This document shows positions 55,857 through 64,000 of a stretch of DNA of 64,000 nucleotides, one piece after another. A program made the position numbers and the translations under genes. The notes below the pieces were generated by a model. The model did not search any database, was not told the DNA's origin, and saw only the letters and a program-made list of their open reading frames with translations. The stretch is from Planctomycetota bacterium. Lineage in GTDB: Bacteria; Planctomycetota; UBA1135; GCA-002686595. Each line of letters starts with the position of its first letter. The stretch's first letter is position 1. The DNA is taken from positions 129,399 to 193,398 of the forward strand of contig JABACD010000007.1 in assembly GCA_014237855.1 (NCBI GenBank). The letters run 5' to 3'.

Positions 55857-57533
55857 ATGACCGCCACCCTGCTCCTCACCGCGATGTTCCTCCCCCTCCA
55901 GGCCGGCGCCCTTCACGGGGCCGAGACGGCCCAGCCAGCACCTGCCCGGGCCACGGTCCTCACGGTCACGGCGGAGGGGGTCCGGGAAGAGACCCGTTTC
56001 GGCCAGTGTGCCGTCAACACCTCGCCCAGCCAGGCGATGACGACACAGGGCACGCTCTGGACGCACACCAGCGCCCTGGAGGCGTGGATCCCCAGCGCCA
56101 TCTCGATCGGTGACGTCGGAGGTCAGGTCTTCGCAGAGTACGACCTCAACAACGAGGCGGCCGTGCTGCTCTCGGTCTACGACTCGAATCCGCCCACGCC
56201 GGTTTGGACGGATAGCACGCCCCTGGGAACCGAGGCCCGTCAGGTGGACTCGGCCGCCACGACGAATACACACATCGCGATCCACCAGATCCCCCAGGCC
56301 TCCACGGGGAATCGCCCGGTGGTCCTGCGCAAGTACACCTCGAACTCCCCGACCCCCGACTGGACCTACGAGTTCGTGCCTCTGACCAGTGCGCGGAGCC
56401 ATTGCGCCATCTCGCGCGATGGTCAGACCATCGTGGCGGCGATCACGAACAGCAACACCCACAGTGTGGAGGTCGCGGTCTTCGCCCCCGGGTCGGGGAC
56501 ACCGGTCAGCTACACCGTCTTGCCTCCGGGTGTATCGAACCAGATTCGCGGCTGGGACCTGTCCGCGGACGGATCCACCCTCTACTTCAGCCAGGACGGC
56601 ATCGCCCACATCTTCGACGTGGCCACGCAGACGGTCCTCTTCACGACGAACATCGGCTCGCACTTCGACAGCCATGCCATCTCGGGCGACGGATCGGTCT
56701 TTGCGTACGGAAAGTTCGGGAGCATGCACGTGTGGGAGAGGTCCGGAGGGACCTACATCAACTCGATCACGAGGACCCTGGTCGGCCAGAACTACTGCGC
56801 CAGGATCGACATCTCCGACGACGGTTCGACCATCGCCTACGCGTGGTACTTCTACAACCCGGGCCTCACGGTGCAGGTCAATGCCCTCGATCTGACCTCG
56901 AACACGATCACGATGACCGACACAATCACGGGGACGGGGGCTCTCCAGAACGTGGTGGCCGGCGTCTCCTGCAGCGCCGATGGCTCGCGCTTCGCCGTGG
57001 GACTGTGGGGGGACGAGGGCGATCAGGCAGAGGAGGTGCGGGTCTACTCCTCGACCCAGGACGCCCCGCTGATGACGTCCAACCTGCCCGGCTCGGTCCT
57101 CTCGATCGACATCTCGGCGGACGGCCAGCGGGTCGTGGCCGGCAGCAAGTCCGTGCATGCCAACATCAACGGAAACGGCGGGCAGGTTGACCTGCTGGAC
57201 ACCGGCAACGAGGACTTCATCCTGCGCGGTACGCCCTCGGTCGGAGCGACCGTCGAATACGAGGTCCATGGTACTCCTGGCGCACCGGCCCTGCTCCTGA
57301 CCGCTCCCCAGCCGCAGCTCCCCCCCATGCTCTTCCCGGGCATCGGCACGCTCTACGTGAAGAGATCCATGATCACCATCACTCCCCTGGGGCACGTGCC
57401 CAACGGGGGCGTGCTGACCTCGCCAGCGGTCGTTGACGCGGAGTTGCTGGGCACCTCTCACTACGCCCAGGTGCTCTTCATCTCTCCCCGTCAGCTGTCG
57501 ACCGACTGGATGAAGATCACCTACCTTCCGTAG
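55857..57533 (+). CDS. Secreted WD40-like beta-propeller protein
   Basis: 558 residues with a signal peptide (TATLLLTAMFLPLQAGALHG). Seven-or-so blades with WD40/PQQ-like strands: AISRDGQTIVAAITNSN, DLSADGSTLYFSQDGIAHIFDVAT, AISGDGSVFAYGKFGSMHVWERSGG, DISDDGSTIAYAWYFYNPG, SCSADGSRFAVGLWGDEGD, DISADGQRVVAGSKSVHAN. The recurring [AD]xSxDGSxxAxG is typical of Sec-exported propellers. A C-terminal beta module (GTPGAPALLLTAPQPQ ... PNGGVLTSPAVVDAELLGTSHYAQVLFISP) resembles that of the riboswitch-linked protein. ATG 55857 has GAGGTGACCCC upstream. Ligand unknown. Confidence 0.82.
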   Translation: MTATLLLTAMFLPLQAGALHGAETAQPAPARATVLTVTAEGVREETRFGQCAVNTSPSQAMTTQGTLWTHTSALEAWIPSAISIGDVGGQVFAEYDLNNEAAVLLSVYDSNPPTPVWTDSTPLGTEARQVDSAATTNTHIAIHQIPQASTGNRPVVLRKYTSNSPTPDWTYEFVPLTSARSHCAISRDGQTIVAAITNSNTHSVEVAVFAPGSGTPVSYTVLPPGVSNQIRGWDLSADGSTLYFSQDGIAHIFDVATQTVLFTTNIGSHFDSHAISGDGSVFAYGKFGSMHVWERSGGTYINSITRTLVGQNYCARIDISDDGSTIAYAWYFYNPGLTVQVNALDLTSNTITMTDTITGTGALQNVVAGVSCSADGSRFAVGLWGDEGDQAEEVRVYSSTQDAPLMTSNLPGSVLSIDISADGQRVVAGSKSVHANINGNGGQVDLLDTGNEDFILRGTPSVGATVEYEVHGTPGAPALLLTAPQPQLPPMLFPGIGTLYVKRSMITITPLGHVPNGGVLTSPAVVDAELLGTSHYAQVLFISPRQLSTDWMKITYLP

Positions 57534-57553
57534 GTCGAGGCCAGCTCCTCGTC

Positions 57554-57578
57554 GGCCCCCGGTGTGCCCGCCGGGGCC
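57554..57578 (+). terminator. Hairpin after the propeller gene
   Basis: GGCCCCCGG/CCGGGGCC stem with one bulge and a TGTGCCCG-type loop, 20 nt after the stop codon. Plausible terminator without a U-tract. Confidence 0.5.
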
Positions 57579-57632
57579 CCGGCGCTGGAGAACTCGAGCT
57601 GGGGCTACACGCGGATTCAGCCTGGTCCCTCC

Positions 57633-58544
57633 CTACTGCACTGGATACGCGAAGGTCAGTGGAGCCCGCAGCTGGTGGTAGCGGGGATCATCCATGGCTT
57701 CCTTGATCTCATCCCCGAGCCAAGACTCGAGTTGCGCTGCTTGAAGTGGGAAGCCAATGCCCCGCCAACCGGGCTGCATGCCCGCACGCAGAACCACTAC
57801 CTGTTGATAGAACTCCACGACGTCACAGTTAGGGTCGCTACAGTCTCCACGGATAGCAGCCGGACTGCCTGGACAGTCGTTCTCGGGATGCTGCCAAAAT
57901 TCACACTGGGCACTCCGAGTCTCGCGTGCAATGACCGAGGTCCAGTCGTCTACACCAAACACGGTCGGGTACACAGGGCTGAAGCCAAACTGCGTCATGA
58001 AATGGTGGATCTCCTCCACCATTACCTTGCGCGCATGCTCGTCTGGCTCTGGCCCTCTGACCTCCATCCACCACTCAGGGATGATGATGTCGTAGCCCAG
58101 GTCACGCTCCAGACGCGGCAACTGGGACAGTTCCCATCGGCGCGGGTCCATGGGCATTGCCAGCCAGGCTACGTCTCGCCTGCGGAGCGCTTCCGCCACC
58201 TTGGGATCATCCACGACTCCATCCATATCCTGGTCCATCATTTCTGCCAGGATCGCTGCCGCCTCCTGGACAAATGCGACCGGCATGGACTCGTCCGCCG
58301 CAAGCAATACGCCGAAGGGCATGGCTACCTGCGTGAGCCCCGTCTCGAGCAAAGCCGCACGCTCTCTCGCCAAGAGCGCTAGCTCTTGATCTGTAGCGGA
58401 CGTCACCCGAACGGGCGCGGGCCCTTCGCGCTGCCCCGCGTCCGTCGGTCTCTCAGAAGAGTCTCTTGGGCCGTAACAGCCCACAAGCAACAAGCAAGAG
58501 ACGGTCAAGGCTGCAGCTATCCTGGAGCAACGGGAGGCATTCAT
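57633..58544 (-). CDS. Lipoprotein of unknown function with EEIHH motif
   Basis: 303-residue exported lipoprotein (lipobox LLLVGC, Cys23). An Asp-rich segment DQDMDGVVDDPKVAEAL resembles an EF-hand loop and may bind Ca2+. Further on, KVMVEEIHHFMTQFGFSPVYPTVFGVDD carries Glu-Glu-Ile-His-His that could be a metal site, but I do not see the full HExxH peptidase signature. Aromatic block IIIPEWWMEVRGPEPDEHARK is distinctive. It is convergent with the propeller gene. The 235 nt upstream to 58779 show no other feature. Confidence 0.65.
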   Translation of the reverse strand: MNASRCSRIAAALTVSCLLLVGCYGPRDSSERPTDAGQREGPAPVRVTSATDQELALLARERAALLETGLTQVAMPFGVLLAADESMPVAFVQEAAAILAEMMDQDMDGVVDDPKVAEALRRRDVAWLAMPMDPRRWELSQLPRLERDLGYDIIIPEWWMEVRGPEPDEHARKVMVEEIHHFMTQFGFSPVYPTVFGVDDWTSVIARETRSAQCEFWQHPENDCPGSPAAIRGDCSDPNCDVVEFYQQVVVLRAGMQPGWRGIGFPLQAAQLESWLGDEIKEAMDDPRYHQLRAPLTFAYPVQ

Positions 58545-58779
58545 GAGCGTGCGTAGCGAGGGTTTGAGTCTGCGCAGGAAGGATCATGTTTACTCGACAC
58601 GAGCAATCGTTAGCTACAAAGAGCTCCGATCTTGGCGCTCTACAGCCGCTTCGGCAAGCGCTGCCTGAGTCCTGAGCAGCGGGCTCCTGCTGTGCCGTTA
58701 CCTCCATGTGACGAGGCTTACCGAACTTGTCGCGTATAGATAAGAGGCAGCCATCCAATTCCCGCTACGAAGTTCCATC

Positions 58780-59877
58780 ATGAATGCACTCAGCAAGATC
58801 ACACTCCACTCGACCCTCATCGCTACCTGCTCACTGGCCCCCCCCCAGACCGTGACAAGCCAGGGAGCCAATGAAACAGCGGATACAAGCGCGCAGGAAG
58901 CGCTGCGCTCGAGCGAACACGATCGCCCCACAACCAGGGTCAGCTGGCACCCTTCCCTTACCGATGCCCAGCACGCCAGCGAAGAGTCAGGTAAACCGGT
59001 ACTCGTATTTCAGCTATTGGGCCGACTGGATGAACAACTGTGCTGAACCAATGCTCGTCTCGCGAGAGCCGTGTTGTTCTCGCATGCAGGATTGACTGCG
59101 TTCATCAATGAGCACTTCGAGCCCACCTGGATCAGTGTCGCGGCCGTTCCCGTCATCACCATCGAATTTGGCAATGGTGAGTCCTTCCAACGCACATTGC
59201 ATGGAAACATCGCGACGTATGTCACCTTGTCTGATGGGACAACAACCGACGTCATCCCAGGAATTCATGCGGTGCAACCCTATCGGGAGATGCTGCAAGC
59301 CGCACTCGACTTGACAACCAGAATCGCCAAGCTTCCCAAGGGGTACCAGCCGAGCGCAATTCGACTGCACCACGAGAATCAGGCCTCTGCCAGCTCATTC
59401 ACCGCCACTCTCAAAGAGAATCAGCCAGGTGGCTACCAAGCCTCAGCGCCAAACACGGACGCTTTCTTCGATGACCCCGGCTCATCCCAAACCCGCTCAG
59501 CCCCGGAATCAGGTACCGATCCTCCTCTGAAGACGATCAGCAAAGGCAGGATCGAGGGGCGTTTGGAGAACGTCTTGTCTACGCGTAATTGGACAGTCCC
59601 TTCAAAGCCAACAATAGAAGAGCCCGCCAACGAGCCTTCGCTTGGACGGCCAGGCGCAACGCAATCGATCGACCTCAGGCTAGACAGTATCAACAATGCT
59701 CTCTTCCGTCGGCCACTTGCGCATGGCTTGCTGGCGCGCTCAAACAAACTCGATGTTGACTCGCTAACGAAGCACGTATATAGCGAGCTCTTGGACATCG
59801 ATCTTGAAGACCCTTACATGGGATTGGGGTTCGTACTCGAAGATGGCGCGCTTATCGAATTGCTCGAGAAGCACTGA
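58780..59877 (+). CDS. Thioredoxin-like protein with in-frame TGA: candidate selenoprotein
   Basis: One continuous frame of 366 codons if the TGA at 59044-59046 is decoded. Part 1 (signal-like MNALSKITLHSTLIATCSLA, then VSWHPSLTDAQHASEESGKPVLVFQLLGRLDEQLC) ends in a Cys codon followed directly by TGA. Part 2 continues in the same frame with TNARLARAVLFSHAGLTAFINEHFEPTW and PVITIEFGNGESFQRTLHGNIATYV. The layout WhxSxxxAxxxAxxSGKPVLVF followed by a redox pair is a thioredoxin-like family pattern. A Cys-Sec pair would place Sec at residue 89. A nonsense mutation is the main alternative. Base composition is lower in GC than the neighbours. Confidence 0.6.
59044..59083 (+). other. In-frame TGA and SECIS-like hairpin
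   Basis: TGA (59044-59046), then a 6-bp perfect stem GCGAGA/TCTCGC (59062-59067 and 59078-59083) enclosing the 10-nt loop GCCGTGTTGT, whose first base is G. The distance from TGA to the loop is 21 nt, within the range used for bacterial SECIS searches. A competing palindrome TCTCGCGAGA (59058-59067) overlaps the left arm. Confidence 0.4.
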
Positions 59878-59893
59878 GGGACGCTACAAGAAT

Positions 59894-59935
59894 AGAGCAG
59901 CGACCTAGAGCTCCATGACCTTGGGTCGCTGCTCT
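59894..59935 (+). terminator. Terminator hairpin after the candidate selenoprotein
   Basis: 12-bp perfect stem AGAGCAGCGACC/GGTCGCTGCTCT with an 18-nt loop, starting 17 nt after the stop. The IS91-like tail begins 3 nt later. Confidence 0.72.
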
Positions 59936-59937
59936 TG

Positions 59938-60155
59938 AGGACAAGCGATCCAAGCTACCTTTACATTCACCCTCCACCCCCCTCAGACGCTTCACCCCCA
60001 GCAGGCCCCTCCCTCGCCGCTTCTTCTCGCCCCAGCTGACGGCCTCCGAGCCAGGATCCTGGGGCTCTTCCCCTTCGCTCTTCCCCCTGCGCACAGAGCC
60101 CCCCCACGAGTCACGATGGCAGGGCTGGACACGACCCCCGCAGCACCGCATGAGA
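59938..60155 (-). mobile_element. IS91-like right-end remnant (copy 12)
   Basis: AGGACAAGCGATCCAAGCTA starts the reversed core, followed by CCTCAGACGCTTCACCCCCA, CCAGCTGACGGCCTCCGAGC and, at the far end, codons for MRCCGGRVQPCHRDS matching transposase GAAGGRVQPCHRYSW. So an internal deletion joined the transposase middle to the non-coding tail. Confidence 0.78.
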
Positions 60156-60183
60156 CTTTAGCTTGGAAAAGCGGGGCCATCTC

Positions 60184-61989
60184 TCAGGGACAGATTTCGA
60201 CGGTCAACCCGTTCGAGAAGTTGAAGCCTTCTGGGCCGGGACTCTGAGCGTCCCGGTAGACGTACTGGAAGTACGCGCGGGCGCCGTTCTCCAGCGCACC
60301 CGCTCCCGAGTTCATCGGCGGCATCTGCATGTCGATGGCGCGGCTAGCTGTGCCCTGGGCCGAGGCCACAAGAGCCGGTTGGAGCCGGAAGAGAGCCCCC
60401 CCGGAGCAGAGCACTCCGTCGCCAGCCCAGTTGCCCCAGCCGGTGGCCGGCGCGAGGCTGTAGAAGAACATGCCCAGCTCCGCCGGAGGAAGCTGAGAGA
60501 CGGACAGAACGAGATCGTTGGCCCCGTGGCTGGACGTGCCCGAGGCAGTCAGTGCCGCCGGGCTTCCGGTCGAGTTGGGCAGCGAGTTGCAATGGACCCA
60601 GATGTTGCAACCGGGGGCCTCGAACACACGGAAGGGCGGTCCGAGTGCTTTTTCGCCCACGCCCGCCGAGAAGACCGGCTGCAAGTCAGCCTGCGTGCCG
60701 GGCGCCACTGCGTAATCGACCAGCAAGGAGAGCTCCCCCGTCGCAGGCAGAGTCCCCAGAGGGGAAGCACCTCCAACCAAGGTCACCGGAGAGGCCAGGC
60801 CGAGGACTCCCAGGCGATCGGGTTGGTAGGCGAACCCTCCGCCGGCGGAGAGGGCGAGGTCCACCTGGTCGCCGGGTATTCCCGTGAATGTGACTCCGAG
60901 CTTGCCGGGAACGATCTGGTTCCCGGTGATGTGAGCACTTCGAACCGGTCCGCTCAGGGACTCGAGACAACATCCGGTGACCCCTGCGCCGGGAAGGCCG
61001 CCCCTTCCAGGAGGAAGCGGCGGATCGCACACATCACATGGCGCCCCCGATCCAGGCTGGCCGCCCAGGAAGGAGCAATTCAGTTCTTTCATCACGGCGT
61101 TCGAGAGGACCAAGGCATCGCCTCCGTTCCCACCTTCGCCGGGAGTGTGGGGCGAGGATCCGCTGTCGGCGTCGCTGCCCTGGCCACCTTCGAAGATCGT
61201 GTTCGAGGCGAAGACGAAGCTATCGGAGATCTCGGCCGCCGTGCCACCGTCCCAGCCATCGTAGCCTTGGGGGTCGATCGGATCCCTTCCGGCGGTCCCA
61301 ATGACGTGGCTGTCGTAGAGGGCGACGTTCGTGGGCGCGAGCCCCACCTCCACACGTAAGGCGGGCTGTGGGGTGCCTCCACAGTTCACACTCCCCTCCA
61401 CGTCTTTCCAGCAGGCTATGTAACCGGCGGCAATCGTGCAGCCGACGAAGAAGACATCGCTCGAGCCCGATACGTGAGCTCCACCGGTCTGGTTGCAGCT
61501 GTATGGCGAACCGCAGGGTCCACACAAGGCGCACATGGACCACCCACCATACAACTCACAGCTCTGAACCCGGACCGAGCCCCGGCATTCCCGAATGGTC
61601 AGCGTGCCCTTGGCCCCTTCGATACCCCCATCGAACACATCCATCCTGAGCCTCAGGTGATCGAGGACAACCCCTTGCCCCTGCATGAGGTTCTCGATCA
61701 GAAAGACCTTTGGACCTCCATCCTCGTAGTCCTCGATGATCCACGGCGGGTTTTGAGGGTCCTGCGCCATGATGGCGAGGCTCTTTCCGTCGATGTGAAT
61801 GCCGTCGAAGTAATAACCAGCTCTAACCAGGATCGTGTCGCCATCCGAGGCGGCGACGATTGCATCCTGGATGCTGGTGAAGTCGCCAGCCCCACTCTGG
61901 TCAACGATGAAAACGCTGGCGTTGCCGCCAGAGGCGATACCAAAGGCGAAGACAAACGTTGCGAGGGCAGACCGGAAGAGGCTGTGCAT
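60184..61989 (-). CDS. Secreted beta-helix protein with planctomycete C-terminal domain
   Basis: 601-residue exported protein. Signal peptide MHSLFRSALATFVFAFGIASGGNAS, then SGAGDFTSIQDAIVAASDGDTILVRAGYYFDGIHIDGKSL, the start of a pectate-lyase-like right-handed beta-helix, with Cys-rich coils (CALCGPCGSPYSC, CDVCDPPLP). A middle beta module (ATGELSLLVDYAVAPGTQADLQPVF) resembles the C-terminal modules at 8798 and 55857. The end (CNSLPNSTGSPAALTASG ... YFQYVYRDAQSP ... FSNGLTVEICP) is the same domain as at 33485 and 37526. ATG 61989 has the signal peptide; ATG 62028 adds 13 residues. Confidence 0.82.
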   Translation of the reverse strand: MHSLFRSALATFVFAFGIASGGNASVFIVDQSGAGDFTSIQDAIVAASDGDTILVRAGYYFDGIHIDGKSLAIMAQDPQNPPWIIEDYEDGGPKVFLIENLMQGQGVVLDHLRLRMDVFDGGIEGAKGTLTIRECRGSVRVQSCELYGGWSMCALCGPCGSPYSCNQTGGAHVSGSSDVFFVGCTIAAGYIACWKDVEGSVNCGGTPQPALRVEVGLAPTNVALYDSHVIGTAGRDPIDPQGYDGWDGGTAAEISDSFVFASNTIFEGGQGSDADSGSSPHTPGEGGNGGDALVLSNAVMKELNCSFLGGQPGSGAPCDVCDPPLPPGRGGLPGAGVTGCCLESLSGPVRSAHITGNQIVPGKLGVTFTGIPGDQVDLALSAGGGFAYQPDRLGVLGLASPVTLVGGASPLGTLPATGELSLLVDYAVAPGTQADLQPVFSAGVGEKALGPPFRVFEAPGCNIWVHCNSLPNSTGSPAALTASGTSSHGANDLVLSVSQLPPAELGMFFYSLAPATGWGNWAGDGVLCSGGALFRLQPALVASAQGTASRAIDMQMPPMNSGAGALENGARAYFQYVYRDAQSPGPEGFNFSNGLTVEICP

Positions 61990-62351
61990 GATTGGCCCGG
62001 GCGAGTCGAGGGGAGTGAACGAAGACATGCTCTACCTGAGGTGGAACAGTCGCTGGGGAGTTTCTCTCCCGCTGCCTTGCCCTGCGGGAATGGGGCAAGA
62101 GGGGGGCAATAGAAATCCGAATAAGTCCCCCCGGTCTAACGCCATTCCCGCAGCTGGCGTCGGAGGAGCGCCACCTGGGCGAGCGCGAAGAGGGTCTTTC
62201 TCATCGGGTCGGTGGGTTCGGTGGGCGTGCGCGACATGCGCCCTCCCCCCGCAACGCTTACATCCGGGGAACTCGGGCCAGGCGCCAGGACCCTATGATG
62301 CGTGTGGAGCGCGCCCAATCCAAACGGGCGTGCAGCCAGAACCAAGGAGAC

Positions 62352-63683
62352 ATGAGACTTTTCGCCGCAGCCCTGTGCGCCTCGCTGGCACTCGCCACGA
62401 ATGGCCTCGCGCAGACCTACGAGGTCGCCGAGACGCTGACCATCGACGACGTACCCTCGTGGTTCCCCGTCGGCTTCTGCCTCCTGACCCACGGTGAACG
62501 GCAGTACGTGGCCTACTACGACGCCGAGCATCGGATGATGGTGGCCGCGCGCGACCTCGACCAGGAAGTCTGGCAGAAAGCGGTGCTCCCCAGCGAGATC
62601 GGCTGGGACAGCCACAACTACGTGACCCTGGCCGTGGACGACAACGGCGACCTGCACCTCACGGGAAACATGCACGGGGTGCCGCTGATCTACTTCCGAA
62701 CCCGGGAGGCCGGCGATATCAAGACCTTCGAGCGGGTCGGCATGACCGGCTCCGACGAGGAGCGCTGCACCTACCCCCGCTTTCTCGCCGGCGCCGATGG
62801 CACGCTGCTGTTCACCTATCGCTCCGGTGGCAGCGGCAACGGCCACCGGCTCTACAACGAGTACGACCCCCAGTCGCGTAGCTGGTCTCGTTTCCTGGAC
62901 ACGCCGCTCTTCGACGGCGAGGGCGAGCGCAACGCCTACCCGCATGGACCGGACCCTGGCCCCGATGGTCTCTTCCACGTGATCTGGGTCTGGCGCGACA
63001 CCCCCGACTGTGCCACCAATCACCATCTCTCCTACGCGCGCAGCCCGGATCTCAAGCGCTGGGAGACGGCCGCGGGAACGCCCGTCGACCTGCCGCTGAC
63101 CCTGGGCCAGGAAGCCCTCTGCGTCGACCCGATCCCCTCCCACGGCGGGATCATCAATGGCTGCGAGCGCCTGGCCTTCGACCGAGAGGGCCGCCCGATG
63201 ATCTCCTACCACAAGGCGGACGAGGAGGGCCACATGCAGGTCTTCGTGACCCGCTTCGAGGAGGGCGCGTGGCGGTCACGGGCGATCACCAGTTGGGATC
63301 GCGAGATCACCTTCAGCGGCGGGGGTGCCATGCCCTTCATCGGGATCCGCATCTCTGGGCTCGAGCCCCTCGATCCCGACAGGTGGACCCTGACCTGGCG
63401 GCATCGTGATTTCGGCTCGGGACGAATCGTTCTCGACGAGGACACCCTCTCGCCCGTGGAGGCCGAGGTGAACGTGCCGCCCGAGCTCCCCCGGGAGCTT
63501 CGCCGGCCACGGATCGAGTTCGACCAGATGCGCGTCAAGCTGGCCGCTGACAGCGGCGCCTCACAGGATCCGGATGTGAAGTACATGCTGCGCTGGGAGG
63601 CACTGCCCGCCCACCACGACCGCCCGCGCCAGCCGCCACTCCCGCCCGCGAGCCGGCTGCAGCTCGTGAAGCTGGTCCGGTAG
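62352..63683 (+). CDS. Secreted BNR-4 protein, ulvan-lyase-like (PL24/PL25-type)
   Basis: 443-residue exported protein (signal MRLFAAALCASLALATNGLAQ) forming a seven-bladed BNR_4-type propeller. Signature WDSHNYVTLAVDDNGDLHLTGNMHGVPLIYFRT carries the His-Asn and Met-His positions conserved in ulvan-lyase families PL24/PL25 and relatives. Later blocks GNGHRLYNEYDPQSRSW, HLSYARSPDLKRWE and SHGGIINGCERLAF fit the fold. Substrate is probably a sulfated or uronic-acid polysaccharide; the exact family needs a profile search. ATG 62352 follows AAGGAG closely; an upstream ATG 62295 would add 19 residues without a signal peptide. Confidence 0.78.
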   Translation: MRLFAAALCASLALATNGLAQTYEVAETLTIDDVPSWFPVGFCLLTHGERQYVAYYDAEHRMMVAARDLDQEVWQKAVLPSEIGWDSHNYVTLAVDDNGDLHLTGNMHGVPLIYFRTREAGDIKTFERVGMTGSDEERCTYPRFLAGADGTLLFTYRSGGSGNGHRLYNEYDPQSRSWSRFLDTPLFDGEGERNAYPHGPDPGPDGLFHVIWVWRDTPDCATNHHLSYARSPDLKRWETAAGTPVDLPLTLGQEALCVDPIPSHGGIINGCERLAFDREGRPMISYHKADEEGHMQVFVTRFEEGAWRSRAITSWDREITFSGGGAMPFIGIRISGLEPLDPDRWTLTWRHRDFGSGRIVLDEDTLSPVEAEVNVPPELPRELRRPRIEFDQMRVKLAADSGASQDPDVKYMLRWEALPAHHDRPRQPPLPPASRLQLVKLVR

Positions 63684-63750
63684 CGGAGGAGAGGCGTGCC
63701 GGCCTACTAGCCCGGAGACTCTTGTCCCTCGTACCAGCTCGCGAAGCGGG

Positions 63751-63915
63751 CTACTTCTGCTTCGGCCTGGAAGAGGGTGCCGGCTTCGCCCCACCCTTTT
63801 TTCCTGCTGAACCGCTCGAAGACGGCTTGGATACGGGGTGCGAGAACACTTGCACTCCACCCGTGTAGATCGGGCTGTCCGGCTTCGCGGATCCGAGATC
63901 TATAAATTTCGCCAT
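63751..63915 (-). CDS. Small basic protein (54 residues)
   Basis: MAKFIDLGSAKPDSPIYTGG ... ending KKGGAKPAPSSRPKQK. ATG at 63915 is preceded by GAGGAG with a 7-8 nt spacer and overlaps the upstream gene's stop as TGATG, so the two are translationally coupled. Basic, Ser/Pro/Lys-rich C-terminus; unknown family. Too short for confident assignment, but the ribosome-binding site and overlap support translation. Confidence 0.55.
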   Translation of the reverse strand: MAKFIDLGSAKPDSPIYTGGVQVFSHPVSKPSSSGSAGKKGGAKPAPSSRPKQK

Positions 63916-64000
63916 CAGGATTCTCCTCGAGCGAGCTGAATTCCGCTCTCCAGCTCGTCCAGCCGATTCTGCAGGAGAGCCAGGCTCTCGACGTCTGGCA
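63915..64000 (-). CDS. 3' end of an unknown gene, running off the window
   Basis: The last 27 codons are visible (PDVESLALLQNRLDELESGI ... ARGES, stop TGA at 63915-63917). The heptad-like Leu pattern suggests a coiled coil. The gene extends past base 64000. Its stop overlaps the ATG of the 54-residue gene. Confidence 0.5.
   Translation of the reverse strand, partial: PDVESLALLQNRLDELESGIQLARGES

Noticed and set aside
55836-57461. 541-codon minus-strand frame opposite the WD40-like gene
   Set aside because: Arg/Gly/Asp-rich composition with no motifs; the plus-strand frame has a signal peptide and clear blades.
58780-59046. Treating the first part of the TGA-interrupted gene as a separate 88-residue protein
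   Set aside because: The same frame continues for 276 more codons with matching domain order, so two unrelated genes are unlikely.
63751-64000. Prophage structural genes at the right edge
   Set aside because: Tight coupling of small genes is suggestive, but no phage motif is present in the ~250 bases visible.

Overview
The window looks like chromosomal DNA of a high-GC planctomycete. I infer this from the paired ECF sigma factor and transmembrane Ser/Thr kinase, the many very large secreted proteins, and a C-terminal domain ending in an FQFWYRD...SNGL...P pattern that recurs on three unrelated secreted proteins. I associate that domain with the Saltatorellus/Poly30-like lineages, but that placement is from memory and was not searched.

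Positions 1-32.8 kb are a core-genome half with housekeeping genes mostly on the minus strand. In order they are: a cut-off histidine kinase; sdhCAB (B-type succinate:quinone oxidoreductase with a single five-helix anchor); small hypothetical genes and a lipoprotein; a CvpA-like protein; a cobalamin riboswitch in front of a secreted propeller-like protein; a NifU-type Fe-S scaffold; tRNA-Leu(CAA); dapB with a UDP-sugar pyrophosphorylase; the complete fatty-acid cluster rpmF-plsX-fabH-fabD-fabG-acpP-fabF; alaS and recA; a PfkB kinase/flippase-like/lipoprotein operon; and a zinc-type ABC importer joined to an outer-membrane barrel and a small His/Cys membrane peptide.

Positions 32.8-64 kb are accessory. 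Secreted proteins, a multicopper oxidase, a minor-pilin operon, a duplicated Cu/Zn-SOD-like protein, a subtilase, a BNR/ulvan-lyase-like protein and an ECF-sigma/kinase pair are separated by the decayed right ends of an IS91-like element. I count about ten copies, most of which end in the same roughly 35-bp terminal core. Between 49.6 and 55.6 kb lie four paralogous pieces of a protein built from exact 15-residue SVSGGxxNxASG units; two are ORFs and two are fragments, and two of them are cut at an IS91 end.

The two most unusual signals are (i) 58780-59877, a thioredoxin-like reading frame interrupted by one in-frame TGA directly after a Cys codon, with a SECIS-like hairpin downstream (a candidate selenoprotein, or else a nonsense mutation), and (ii) the B12 riboswitch ahead of a secreted protein, with a downstream strand that can pair with the riboswitch 3' box.
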